Origin: JBMZCV01 sp049613665
Lineage (GTDB): Bacteria; Bacteroidota; Bacteroidia; Chitinophagales; UBA2359
Direction: 5' to 3'
Assembly (NCBI GenBank): GCA_049613665.1
Contig: JBMZCV010000166.1
Location: forward strand, 1-10,956
Length of the DNA: 10,956 nucleotides
How positions within the stretch are numbered: position 1 is the stretch's first letter; each line of letters starts with the position of its first letter. The translations under genes were made by a program, and so were the position numbers. Positions 1 to 5,761 of the stretch are shown in pieces. Under the pieces are notes generated by a model. The model saw nothing but the letters and a program-made list of their open reading frames with translations, had not been told where the DNA came from and did not search any database.

Positions 1-492
1 AACAAATTGATATGCCACCTATGGAGTAATGATTTTGTTAAAGCGAGAATAGCTGCACTATAATTGATAATATATTTTTTTTGTTACTAAAACATTAAAA
101 ATCAAGATGGCATTTTGCTTTTCAATAACGAAAACCATCGGAATGTATGGCACTTAAACTCAAGATACTTGCATAGACGCTATTCCTTAAAAAAATCTGC
201 AAGAATTGAAATTATCGTTTATTTTTTGCAGAAATATGACCTAACAAGTCTTGTTTTTTTTCTGACAAAAAAAAATTAACTTTTTTTAACTAAGTGGACT
301 CGCATAGTATATAAAAGGTTTAAATTTAAAAAAAATTAAAACAAAAACAAAATGTCATAAAAAAGCCATTTAAAAAGCGTCAAAGCATACATCAAGCTTG
401 CTTGGCACAAAAATTGATAAAACTTGACTGATATAAGTTCTTCTTTAAAGCAAAAAAGCTAAAAGGTTTGCAATTAAGTACCAAATTTTGTA

Positions 493-519
493 CTAACATC
501 TTTAAAATCAGCATGTTAG
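493..519. repeat. 7-bp stem-loop abutting a 16-base near-palindrome
   Basis: CTAACAT at 493-499 pairs perfectly with ATGTTAG at 513-519 across a 13-base loop. The base C493 is also the last base of the near-palindrome GTACCAAATTTTGTAC (478-493, one mismatched pair). No T-tract follows, so it is not a terminator. It could be a protein-binding site or a leader structure upstream of the PorP-like gene, or chance in AT-rich DNA. Confidence 0.3.
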
Positions 520-601
520 CTTTCACAAGCTCTAGTATAAACATACTTGGATACTTAGTTTAGGAAATGTTTTATTTTTTAAGATTTCAAATACTTTTAT
601 C

Positions 602-610
602 TATCTTTAG
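602..610 (+). promoter_or_regulatory. possible -7 box of the PorP/SprF-like gene
   Basis: TATCTTTA at 602-609 matches the Bacteroidota -7 consensus TAnnTTTG except for the last base. It lies 58 bases before the ATG. I do not see a clear TTTG -33 box at the right distance, only T-rich DNA, so this is a weak call. Confidence 0.25.
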
Positions 611-666
611 GCTTTATAATGACAACTAATTAAAACAATAAAAATAAAGATAAAACCCTTTGTGTT

Positions 667-1638
667 ATGAAAAAAATAATACTTACAAGTCTGCTTTTCA
701 TAGCTTTTGGCATTTTCGAAAATGCGAATGCACAACAATTGCCTCGCTATACGCAATATATGTTCAACAAAATGGTGTTGAATCCTGGATATACGGGTAG
801 CAATGAAGCTTTGAGCCTTACTGCTTTGTATCGCACACAGTGGATAAACATTGATGGAGCACCAACAAGTATTACTTTGAGTGGTCATGCTCCTTTGGGC
901 ACTCAAAAAAAGCTGGGTTTGGGTGGCTATCTCGAATATGACCAAATCGGTGTACACACACAAATCAATGCTTTTGCGGCCTATTCTTACAAGTTTATTC
1001 TTGGCGAAAGTCGTTTGTCTTTAGGCTTGCAAGGTGGCGTTTCTTATCGTTCTTCCGACTATCAAAGTGTTGAAGGAAATTCACTTATTGTTACAGCAAT
1101 TGATGTGCCTTTTCAAAATAATGAAACTAGATTGTTGCCCAACTTTGGCTTAGGTTTATACTATTATCAGCCAAATTTGTTTTATGTAGGTGCTGCAATT
1201 CCTTATTTGCTCAACAATAATCTGCGTGACCCATTGATTGATCCTGCTAGAACACCACATCAAGATAGACACTATAATTTTATGGCTGGACTTGTTTTGG
1301 GCAAGAGCGTAAAAATTAGTCCTTCAACACTTATCAAAATTGTACCGAGCCAAGCACCTATTCAGTTCGATATGAACTTGATGGCTTCTTTGAAAGAAAA
1401 ACTTTGGTTAGGTGTTTCTTATCGTTTTGCGGCAGGCAATGAAGGCAAACCTTTAGAGAGTGAATCTATTAATGGTATTATTGCCTTTCAAGTAAAACAA
1501 GTTCGTATAGGATATGCCTATGACTACACTATTTCGGCATTAGATGCTTTTGCGATGCCTTTGGGTTCGCACGAAATAACGCTAAATTATGATATGAAAG
1601 GCAAAGGAGTTCGTTATTATACGCCTCGACATTTTTAA
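667..1638 (+). CDS. PorP/SprF family type IX secretion system membrane protein
   Basis: This is a 323-residue outer-membrane protein of the PorP/SprF family. Family members are beta-barrels tied to the type IX secretion system and to gliding; PorP itself is needed for secretion in Porphyromonas, and SprF for delivery of the SprB adhesin in Flavobacterium. Residues 1-22 are a Sec signal peptide with the typical Bacteroidota cleavage site ANA|QQ. The family hallmark follows at about residues 27-45: RYTQYMFNKMVLNPGYTGS. The rest alternates aromatic and glycine-rich beta strands (for example LGLGGYLEYDQIG near residue 80 and SLGLQGGVSYRS near 120) and ends near the barrel C-terminus. The length is normal for the family. 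The ATG is the only start that leaves an intact signal peptide. No large adhesin or other gliding gene flanks it, so it is an orphan paralogue whose client cannot be named. A strong terminator follows. Confidence 0.92.
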   Translation: MKKIILTSLLFIAFGIFENANAQQLPRYTQYMFNKMVLNPGYTGSNEALSLTALYRTQWINIDGAPTSITLSGHAPLGTQKKLGLGGYLEYDQIGVHTQINAFAAYSYKFILGESRLSLGLQGGVSYRSSDYQSVEGNSLIVTAIDVPFQNNETRLLPNFGLGLYYYQPNLFYVGAAIPYLLNNNLRDPLIDPARTPHQDRHYNFMAGLVLGKSVKISPSTLIKIVPSQAPIQFDMNLMASLKEKLWLGVSYRFAAGNEGKPLESESINGIIAFQVKQVRIGYAYDYTISALDAFAMPLGSHEITLNYDMKGKGVRYYTPRHF

Positions 1639-1668
1639 GCTTTTTATGTTTTCAAAAAAATAAATTCG

Positions 1669-1676
1669 TATCTTGC
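1669..1676 (+). promoter_or_regulatory. possible -7 box of the methyltransferase gene
   Basis: TATCTTGC, inside the context ATTCGTATCTTGCAC, resembles the Bacteroidota -7 box TAnnTTTG with one T missing. The expected -33 position is T-rich (around 1649-1652) but not a clean TTTG. If used, transcription would start near 1683, inside the following hairpin, and give a leader of about 55 bases before the ATG at 1738. Confidence 0.35.
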
Positions 1677-1680
1677 ACGG

Positions 1681-1715
1681 CCATTATCGTTATTTTTCGA
1701 TAATGGTTTTTTTTT
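1681..1715 (+). terminator. rho-independent terminator after the PorP-like gene
   Basis: CCATTATCG at 1681-1689 pairs perfectly over 9 bp with CGATAATGG at 1698-1706 across an 8-base loop, and nine Ts follow at 1707-1715. It lies 42 bases after the stop codon of the PorP-like gene. It also sits only 22 bases before the methyltransferase ATG and may overlap that gene's transcription start. Confidence 0.85.
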
Positions 1716-1737
1716 ATGTCTAAGTGCCAAAAAAAAC

Positions 1738-2496
1738 ATGAAACAACAAGAGCAAGTAAAAGATTTTTTTGATGGTCATGCACCAAATTACAAGCAAAAA
1801 TATGCTAAAACCGATACTTATTACGATTATTTTTTTTATGAACGTTTAGAAACTGCTACGCAAAACTTTAGCTTTGCAAAAAAAAGTATTTTGGATATTG
1901 GTACAGGAACAGGTGCTTTATATGACTATATTTCTAGGCAAACAAACGAAAATTTCGATTTTGTTGGTACTGATATTTCGCCAAAAATGATTGCACAAAG
2001 TCGTATTCCTCCTCAAAACAGAAAAGTTGGAAATTGCTATGAACTAGATTATGAGCAGAAATATTTTGATTTTATGTTTATGCTCGGCGTTACAACCTAT
2101 ATTAATGATGATGAATTAGCTCAAAACTTAGCTTTTATCCATCAAAAAATGTCGGTTGATTCTCGTGCTATTATTACCTTTACCAATAGCAAAAGCTTGG
2201 ATAATACGGTGCGTAATGCCTTAAAAAGTTTGCTCAAAATTTTTGCGAGCAAAGAGCGAGTTATTGTGCAAGATTTCACTATTTATTCCTACCTTCTAAA
2301 AGATGCCGAACATTTGTTATCGAAAGATTTTGAAATAGAAAAAGTCATTTTTCTCAATCATACTATTTTTCCATTTAGCCGTTTGATGCCTTCTTTTTCA
2401 GTAAAAGTAGCCAAATGGATAGGCAAAAGTTTAAAAAACAAAAAGGTTTTAAATTCGTTGAGTTCTGATTTTATGTTTGTGTTGAAGAAAAAATGA
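1738..2496 (+). CDS. class I SAM-dependent methyltransferase
   Basis: This is a 252-residue soluble, cytoplasmic methyltransferase with the class I (Rossmann-like) fold. Motif I, the SAM-binding glycine loop, is ILDIGTGTGA at residues 51-60. The acidic end of strand 2, which holds the SAM ribose, is VGTDIS with D79. Motif IV-like FDFMFMLGVTTYI lies at about 110-122. The N-terminal stretch VKDFFDGHAPNYKQKY is typical of the Methyltransf_11/25 type, whose members act on small molecules, lipids, quinones or sugars. The C-terminal half (about 150-252) has no family I recognise and would set the substrate; it shows no clear membrane segment. The gene is preceded by a terminator and followed only by weak hairpins, so it seems to be transcribed alone and context does not reveal the substrate. 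The start is the first in-frame ATG, with an A-run in place of a Shine-Dalgarno sequence. Confidence 0.88.
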   Translation: MKQQEQVKDFFDGHAPNYKQKYAKTDTYYDYFFYERLETATQNFSFAKKSILDIGTGTGALYDYISRQTNENFDFVGTDISPKMIAQSRIPPQNRKVGNCYELDYEQKYFDFMFMLGVTTYINDDELAQNLAFIHQKMSVDSRAIITFTNSKSLDNTVRNALKSLLKIFASKERVIVQDFTIYSYLLKDAEHLLSKDFEIEKVIFLNHTIFPFSRLMPSFSVKVAKWIGKSLKNKKVLNSLSSDFMFVLKKK

Positions 2497-2538
2497 TATG
2501 CTATTTTTTATGAAAAGCAACGGATTAGCTTGCGTTTT

Positions 2539-2566
2539 CGTTTGACATTTAAACGATGTCTTTTTT
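2539..2566 (+). terminator. weak candidate terminator after the methyltransferase gene
   Basis: GACAT at 2544-2548 pairs with ATGTC at 2556-2560 across 7 bases, and six Ts follow at 2561-2566. The stem is only 5 bp. An alternative and mutually exclusive hairpin is CGTTT 2539-2543 with AAACG 2551-2555. It lies 42 bases after the stop codon. Confidence 0.35.
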
Positions 2567-2659
2567 AACAATGATTCTTCTGACATTTTTTATAACAATT
2601 TTCAGTTGAATAAAAAAAACGCTTTTTGGCAAGGGAAACATACTATTTTTCAGTTCAAA

Positions 2660-2696
2660 AGGCTATAAAAATGGCAAATATTGGCCACCTTAGCCT
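2660..2696. repeat. two-helix stem-loop in the gap before the barrel gene
   Basis: AGGCTA at 2660-2665 pairs with TAGCCT at 2691-2696 and encloses a second helix, TGGC 2672-2675 with GCCA 2684-2687. The helices are separated by an internal loop of 6 and 3 bases. No T-tract follows on either strand. It may be a leader or trailer structure, or an element of its own. Confidence 0.35.
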
Positions 2697-2749
2697 AAAA
2701 AAATAATATGTTTAAGCCTTTGATAAAAAAAAGTATAAATGTCTGAACT

Positions 2750-2768
2750 ATTGTTTTAAGGTAACAAT
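2750..2768. repeat. short inverted repeat just before the barrel gene
   Basis: ATTGTT at 2750-2755 and AACAAT at 2763-2768 form a perfect 6-bp inverted repeat with a 7-base spacer, 18 bases before the ATG. It could be an operator half-site pair or a leader hairpin. I found no convincing TAnnTTTG promoter box nearby. Confidence 0.25.
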
Positions 2769-2786
2769 AAATTTAAATACACCTAC

Positions 2787-3506
2787 ATGAAAACGAAAAT
2801 GACTTTAATTTTGTTGGCATTTTTCGCAACAATAAACGCAAATGCTCAACAAGTATCAACCGAACCGATTGTTTCTGCTTTCAATAAATTTCAAATTGGA
2901 GTCAACTTTTCAACAGATTACAATTATAGAACTTTGAAAGCAACAGATGCTGTTTCAAATTTTGTAAAAGAAGAAAGAAATCTTACAGAATTTCCTAAAA
3001 TTTCTTATACAACAGGTTTAAATATTTGCTTCAACTTTACCAACAATATAGGAGTTGAAACAGGTCTTCAATATTCTAATAAAGGTTATAAAAATAGAGC
3101 CGCCTTGTTTTTTGAAGAAGATTTGTTATCTTCAATAGTAAATCCTCCTCTAAAATATAAGCTTACTTATAATTTTCATTATCTTGATGTGCCTCTAATG
3201 GCTAACTTTAGCTTTGGCAAACGAAAAGTTCGATTTATTTCTAGTGTTGGTCTCACTACAAATTTTCTGATTAAACAAAAGTCAAAATCTGTTCTGGAAG
3301 GCGAAAACGCTGTTTTTACTACCTCTAACGCTTTTAACAAAGTAAATTTTTCGCCCACAATTAGCTTTGGAATAGATTATAAAATAAATGAAATGTTTAA
3401 TTTAAGAGTACAGCCTACTTTTAGATATGGTATGGCAAAAATAAAGGATGCTCCAGTAACGGCTTATCTCTGGAATGCAGGTATCAATGTAGGTGTTTAT
3501 TTGTAA
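2787..3506 (+). CDS. PorT-like outer membrane beta-barrel protein
   Basis: This is a 239-residue outer-membrane protein of the PorT-type beta-barrel family (Pfam outer membrane protein beta-barrel domain group). Residues 1-20 are a signal peptide cut at INANA|QQ. The mature part shows the family pattern of alternating strands: FQIGVNFSTDYNYRTL (about 36-51), GLNICFNFTNNIGVETGLQYSNKGYK (about 77-102), FHYLDVPLMANFSFG (about 130-144), the conserved YLDVPL strand of the family, then FISSVGLTTNFLIK, SPTISFGIDYKI, NLRVQPTFRYGM and a final strand ending in GINVGVYL. The length fits an 8-stranded barrel. Most members have no assigned function; PorT itself is needed for type IX secretion, but sequence alone does not show that this paralogue is. 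It is monocistronic, closed by a very strong terminator. Confidence 0.87.
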   Translation: MKTKMTLILLAFFATINANAQQVSTEPIVSAFNKFQIGVNFSTDYNYRTLKATDAVSNFVKEERNLTEFPKISYTTGLNICFNFTNNIGVETGLQYSNKGYKNRAALFFEEDLLSSIVNPPLKYKLTYNFHYLDVPLMANFSFGKRKVRFISSVGLTTNFLIKQKSKSVLEGENAVFTTSNAFNKVNFSPTISFGIDYKINEMFNLRVQPTFRYGMAKIKDAPVTAYLWNAGINVGVYL

Positions 3507-3523
3507 AAGAAATGATGTGATTT

Positions 3524-3535
3524 AGAGGCTGTTTA
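3524..3535 (+). repeat. 12-base sequence repeated in inverse at 7880-7891
   Basis: AGAGGCTGTTTA occurs here just after the barrel gene and again, inverted, at 7880-7891. It resembles the GAGGCTGTTTAA-like termini I associate with some insertion sequences, but no transposase or longer terminal repeat accompanies it. By rough count a few 12-base matches are expected by chance in a window this size, so the meaning is uncertain. Confidence 0.25.
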
Positions 3536-3569
3536 AATTCTATTCTTTGACTTAAATTATATAAAAATG

Positions 3570-3614
3570 AAAATGGCTACTGTATTTTTTCAGAAATACA
3601 GTAGCCATTTTTTT
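3570..3614 (+). terminator. strong rho-independent terminator after the barrel gene
   Basis: An 18-bp perfect stem is formed by 3570-3587 (AAAATGGCTACTGTATTT) and 3594-3611, with a 6-base loop TTTCAG and a T-run to 3614. The A-run on the 5' side means it could also stop transcription arriving on the minus strand, which suits its place between convergent genes. Confidence 0.9.
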
Positions 3615-3640
3615 ATTTCAAAAGAATGTTATGATAATCG

Positions 3641-3673
3641 AGGTGGAAGGCACTTTTAAAGTGCCTTCCACCT
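3641..3673. repeat. perfect 33-base palindrome
   Basis: AGGTGGAAGGCACTTT at 3641-3656 is followed by one central T and then by its exact reverse complement at 3658-3673. Sixteen of sixteen pairs match. No T-tract lies on either side, so it is not a standard terminator. It looks like a palindromic intergenic repeat or the footprint of a mobile palindrome. Confidence 0.85.
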
Positions 3674-3680
3674 AAATACT

Positions 3681-3801
3681 AAAAAAGAACGACATGCCCT
3701 TGTTGGTGTTATCACCAACAAGTTGTTACGAAAAAATACGCTATTTATCCTTTTAGTTGCTGGTGATAACACACAGCAACGGCGAGAGTTGTCGTTTTTT
3801 T
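3681..3801. repeat. REPIN-like composite palindrome (two inverted hairpins in an outer stem)
   Basis: Hairpin 1 pairs 3699-3708 (CTTGTTGGTG) with 3713-3722 over 10 perfect bp with loop TTAT. Hairpin 2 pairs 3756-3765 (GTTGCTGGTG) with 3770-3780 over 10 bp with a bulged A3773 and loop ATAA. The hairpins are inverted copies: GTGTTATCACCA at 3706-3717 recurs as its exact reverse complement at 3761-3772. Outer arms AACGACA 3688-3694 and TGTCGTT 3790-3796, extended by A-run/T-run, enclose both, with GCC 3696-3698 facing GGC 3781-3783. The outer stem plus T3795-3801 could also act as a terminator. No transposase is present, so the unit would be non-autonomous. Confidence 0.65.
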
Positions 3802-3821
3802 AGAATAAAATAACATGCAAT

Positions 3822-3880
3822 AAAAAGGCTAAAATGCCAATTACTTAGATTACAGTGTACTACCTCTACTGAGCCTTTTT
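3822..3880. repeat. 9-bp inverted pair, possible bidirectional terminator
   Basis: AAAAAGGCT at 3822-3830 is the exact reverse complement of AGCCTTTTT at 3872-3880, with 41 bases between. The A-run and T-run at the outer ends would let it stop transcription in both directions, but the loop is long and has no obvious inner stem. Confidence 0.4.
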
Positions 3881-3944
3881 CGTGATTTTGCTCAATAGCG
3901 ATGCTTTTTATAAGTACCTTTTCGGCATATTTTAGCTAAATATC

Positions 3945-3994
3945 AAAAAAACAAAATCTATGTGCGGAAAGACAGATAAAAAACTATACCGCAC
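3945..3994 (-). terminator. candidate terminator of the DUF1800-DUF1501 operon
   Basis: On the minus strand GTGCGG (3994-3989), inside the last codons, pairs with CCGCAC (3967-3962) across 21 bases. A T-rich stretch broken by one G follows about five bases later (3956-3945). The loop is long and the T-tract not immediate, so this is tentative. Confidence 0.35.
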
Positions 3995-5675
3995 GAATAG
4001 GTCGGCTATAATTTCTTCCTCCTGCTTCTATTTTGTAAATATAATAGCCTGTTGGCAAAGCATGGTCGCTAGGCTTGAAACTGATATTGTAACTTCCTGC
4101 TTCTCTAAAGTCATTTAAAATAGTCGTTAGCGTTTGTCCTGCCGTATTCTGAATCATAACTTTGACTGTTCCACGCACCAAAACAGCATATTTGATGAGA
4201 TAAGCACCGCTAATAGCTGGATTTCGTTGGTGGCCAAGCAAAACGGCAGTTTCGTTTGAGCCTAAGCTCGGCTGACAAGCTTCCATCAAGTTTTCCATTC
4301 TGCTAAAATCGTTGCCCAAAACAGCATTTACCACCAAAGGATCGAGGCAAAGCCAGTCTTGCAAGAGCGTAGCATAAATGGATTTGAAGTCGGTGCCGCC
4401 ATTGTCATAATCAATATTTCCAGAGCCAGCTAAGGCTTCTAAACTAATATCAGGAGCAGTTCCTTCCAAACCATTGCCATTTAAGCCATCGCCAAATAAC
4501 AACATCGGAGCACCTTCGCCATGGTCTGTACCCAAAGAACCATTTTGAAGCACTCTTCTTCCAAATTCTGAAAAAGTAACCATCAAAACATTTTGCGACT
4601 GATTGGTAGCTGCTAAGTCATCGTAAAAAGCTTTCACACTACCCGACAATCTGTTCATGAGTGTGGCATGTCTCGCTATTTGGTCGGAATGAGTATCGAA
4701 GCCGCCTAATGTTGCCATATATACTTTTGTGCCTAAGTTTCCTTTTATCAAACGTGATATAATGCCCAATTCTTCAGCAAAATTTTCATCTGGATAAACG
4801 ACATCATTTGTAGAGGCATCATAAGCATTTTTGATAGTTTCTGAATAGCGAAATGAACTATTGGCGACTGTTCGCATGAAACCCAACTCGCTTCCATATT
4901 TGCATTCAGGCAGACTTTCAGTACTATACAACTGCCCTGTTTGGGCGATTTGATAAAACTCGTCTGGGTCATTTATCACTAAAGACATATTGCTGTTGTC
5001 GCCACGAAAAGCCAGATTACTTTCAGAACCTATTTGTATGGCTGGCGGAATAGTTGGCGGAGCACTCAGATAAGAAGGGTATTCTTGTTCGAAAAAGCGA
5101 CCAAGCCAACCGCTTCGCAAGTTTTCTTCTGACTCGCTGGCAGAAGCCCAAATATCAGATGAGCGAAAATGCGAGAAATTTTGGTCGCCATACGCTACAT
5201 TGTGTATCACTTTCATTTTGCCTTCTAACCACAAAGGCTCTAAAGCAGCCATCGTATTGGGCATACCAAAAGCACCATCGGCATCTAAATTAATAATTTC
5301 TGCTTCGGGAATAGCTATATCTGGTCGGTGGCCGAGATAGGTGCTATAATCGTTCAAAGGAATGATAGTGTTTAAGCCATCATTGCCGCCGCCCAATCTT
5401 ATAAGTACCAAAACTCTATCGGTTTCGGCATTGTCTAAGGCTGCAAGTAAAGGCGAACTTGCTAAGGCTTTAACTGTGGAATTTCCCAAAAATAAAGAAC
5501 CGCCAAGCGTTGTTAAACCAGCCGTTAAAAATTGTCTTCTACTCCATCTTTTGTGGTCTTTTGCATGTGCTTTTCCATCTTCCAATTTTGCACCATGTCG
5601 CATATTTTCCTTTTTGGGTTCGCAACAGTTGTTTTTGCTTTCGTGATGATGGTGAGTGTTATGATTTTTTGCCAT
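3984..5675 (-). CDS. DUF1501 family protein with Tat signal and type IX-like C-terminal domain
   Basis: This is a 563-residue exported protein of the DUF1501 family (PF07394), which as I recall belongs with the alkaline phosphatase/sulfatase-like folds; its reaction is unknown. Family signatures are LIRLGGGNDGLNTIIP (about 91-106), SHFRSSDIWASAS with GWLGRFF (168-195), GGFDTH (about 324-329), TFSEFGRR (about 367-374) and GTDHGEG (about 382-388). The export signal is a Tat motif, SRRQFL at 45-50, followed by a hydrophobic stretch. Ahead of it is a long leader with HHHH at 8-11 and CC at 17-18. Residues about 483-563, from NPAISGAYLIKY through TAGQTL, AGSYNISF and LPTGYYIYKIEAG, look like a type IX (type A) sorting domain. 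The gene follows DUF1800 by 71 bases on the same strand, so the pair is probably one operon. M25 (codon at 5603-5601) is an alternative start. Confidence 0.9.
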   Translation of the reverse strand: MAKNHNTHHHHESKNNCCEPKKENMRHGAKLEDGKAHAKDHKRWSRRQFLTAGLTTLGGSLFLGNSTVKALASSPLLAALDNAETDRVLVLIRLGGGNDGLNTIIPLNDYSTYLGHRPDIAIPEAEIINLDADGAFGMPNTMAALEPLWLEGKMKVIHNVAYGDQNFSHFRSSDIWASASESEENLRSGWLGRFFEQEYPSYLSAPPTIPPAIQIGSESNLAFRGDNSNMSLVINDPDEFYQIAQTGQLYSTESLPECKYGSELGFMRTVANSSFRYSETIKNAYDASTNDVVYPDENFAEELGIISRLIKGNLGTKVYMATLGGFDTHSDQIARHATLMNRLSGSVKAFYDDLAATNQSQNVLMVTFSEFGRRVLQNGSLGTDHGEGAPMLLFGDGLNGNGLEGTAPDISLEALAGSGNIDYDNGGTDFKSIYATLLQDWLCLDPLVVNAVLGNDFSRMENLMEACQPSLGSNETAVLLGHQRNPAISGAYLIKYAVLVRGTVKVMIQNTAGQTLTTILNDFREAGSYNISFKPSDHALPTGYYIYKIEAGGRNYSRPIRAV

Positions 5676-5740
5676 TATTGCTATTGTTTTATTTTTTGTA
5701 AGTGAAAAAAAGTCAAAAGTTTTTATAAACAGAAACTCAT

Positions 5741-5761
5741 TTTCAGTTAAGCCAACTGAAA
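5741..5761 (-). repeat. 8-bp hairpin across the DUF1800 stop codon
   Basis: TTTCAGTT at 5741-5748 pairs perfectly with AACTGAAA at 5754-5761 across the loop AAGCC. The DUF1800 stop codon (5747-5749) lies within it. No T-tract follows at once on the minus strand, so it is better read as an intercistronic hairpin, perhaps limiting mRNA decay or tuning DUF1501 expression, than as a terminator. Confidence 0.45.

Larger units (their letters stand above)
1..666. other. AT-rich intergenic region with no recognisable gene
   Basis: No open frame here looks like a real gene, and nothing resembles a tRNA or another RNA gene that I know. Short plus-strand frames run in from the left edge and stop at 24-26 or 61-63; one could be the tail of a gene lying outside the window, but they are too short to judge. 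Small symmetric elements are present: AACAAG-T-CTTGTT at 242-254 followed by a T-run (a feeble terminator at most), a 16-base near-palindrome GTACCAAATTTTGTAC at 478-493, and a 7-bp stem-loop directly after it at 493-519. The last part should hold the promoter of the PorP-like gene. Confidence 0.6.

Noticed and set aside
1..63. Short plus-strand frames running in from the left edge (stops at 24-26 and 61-63) as the tail of an upstream gene
   Set aside because: At most 20 codons are visible, with no motif and no basis to prefer either frame.
607..963. 118-codon minus-strand frame
   Set aside because: It overlaps the start of the clear PorP/SprF-like gene on the other strand and has no protein-like features; it is a shadow.
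2539..2560. H-type pseudoknot formed by the two overlapping 5-bp stems
   Set aside because: The loops that must cross the helices would have zero bases, which is sterically impossible; the stems can only alternate.
3631..3675. Tiny frame of 14 codons through the 33-base palindrome
   Set aside because: It is formed by the palindrome itself; such a perfect inverted repeat is better explained as a DNA or RNA structure.
3694..3756. 20-codon frame across hairpin 1 of the composite palindrome
   Set aside because: Its coding content is simply the hairpin sequence and it has no initiation context.
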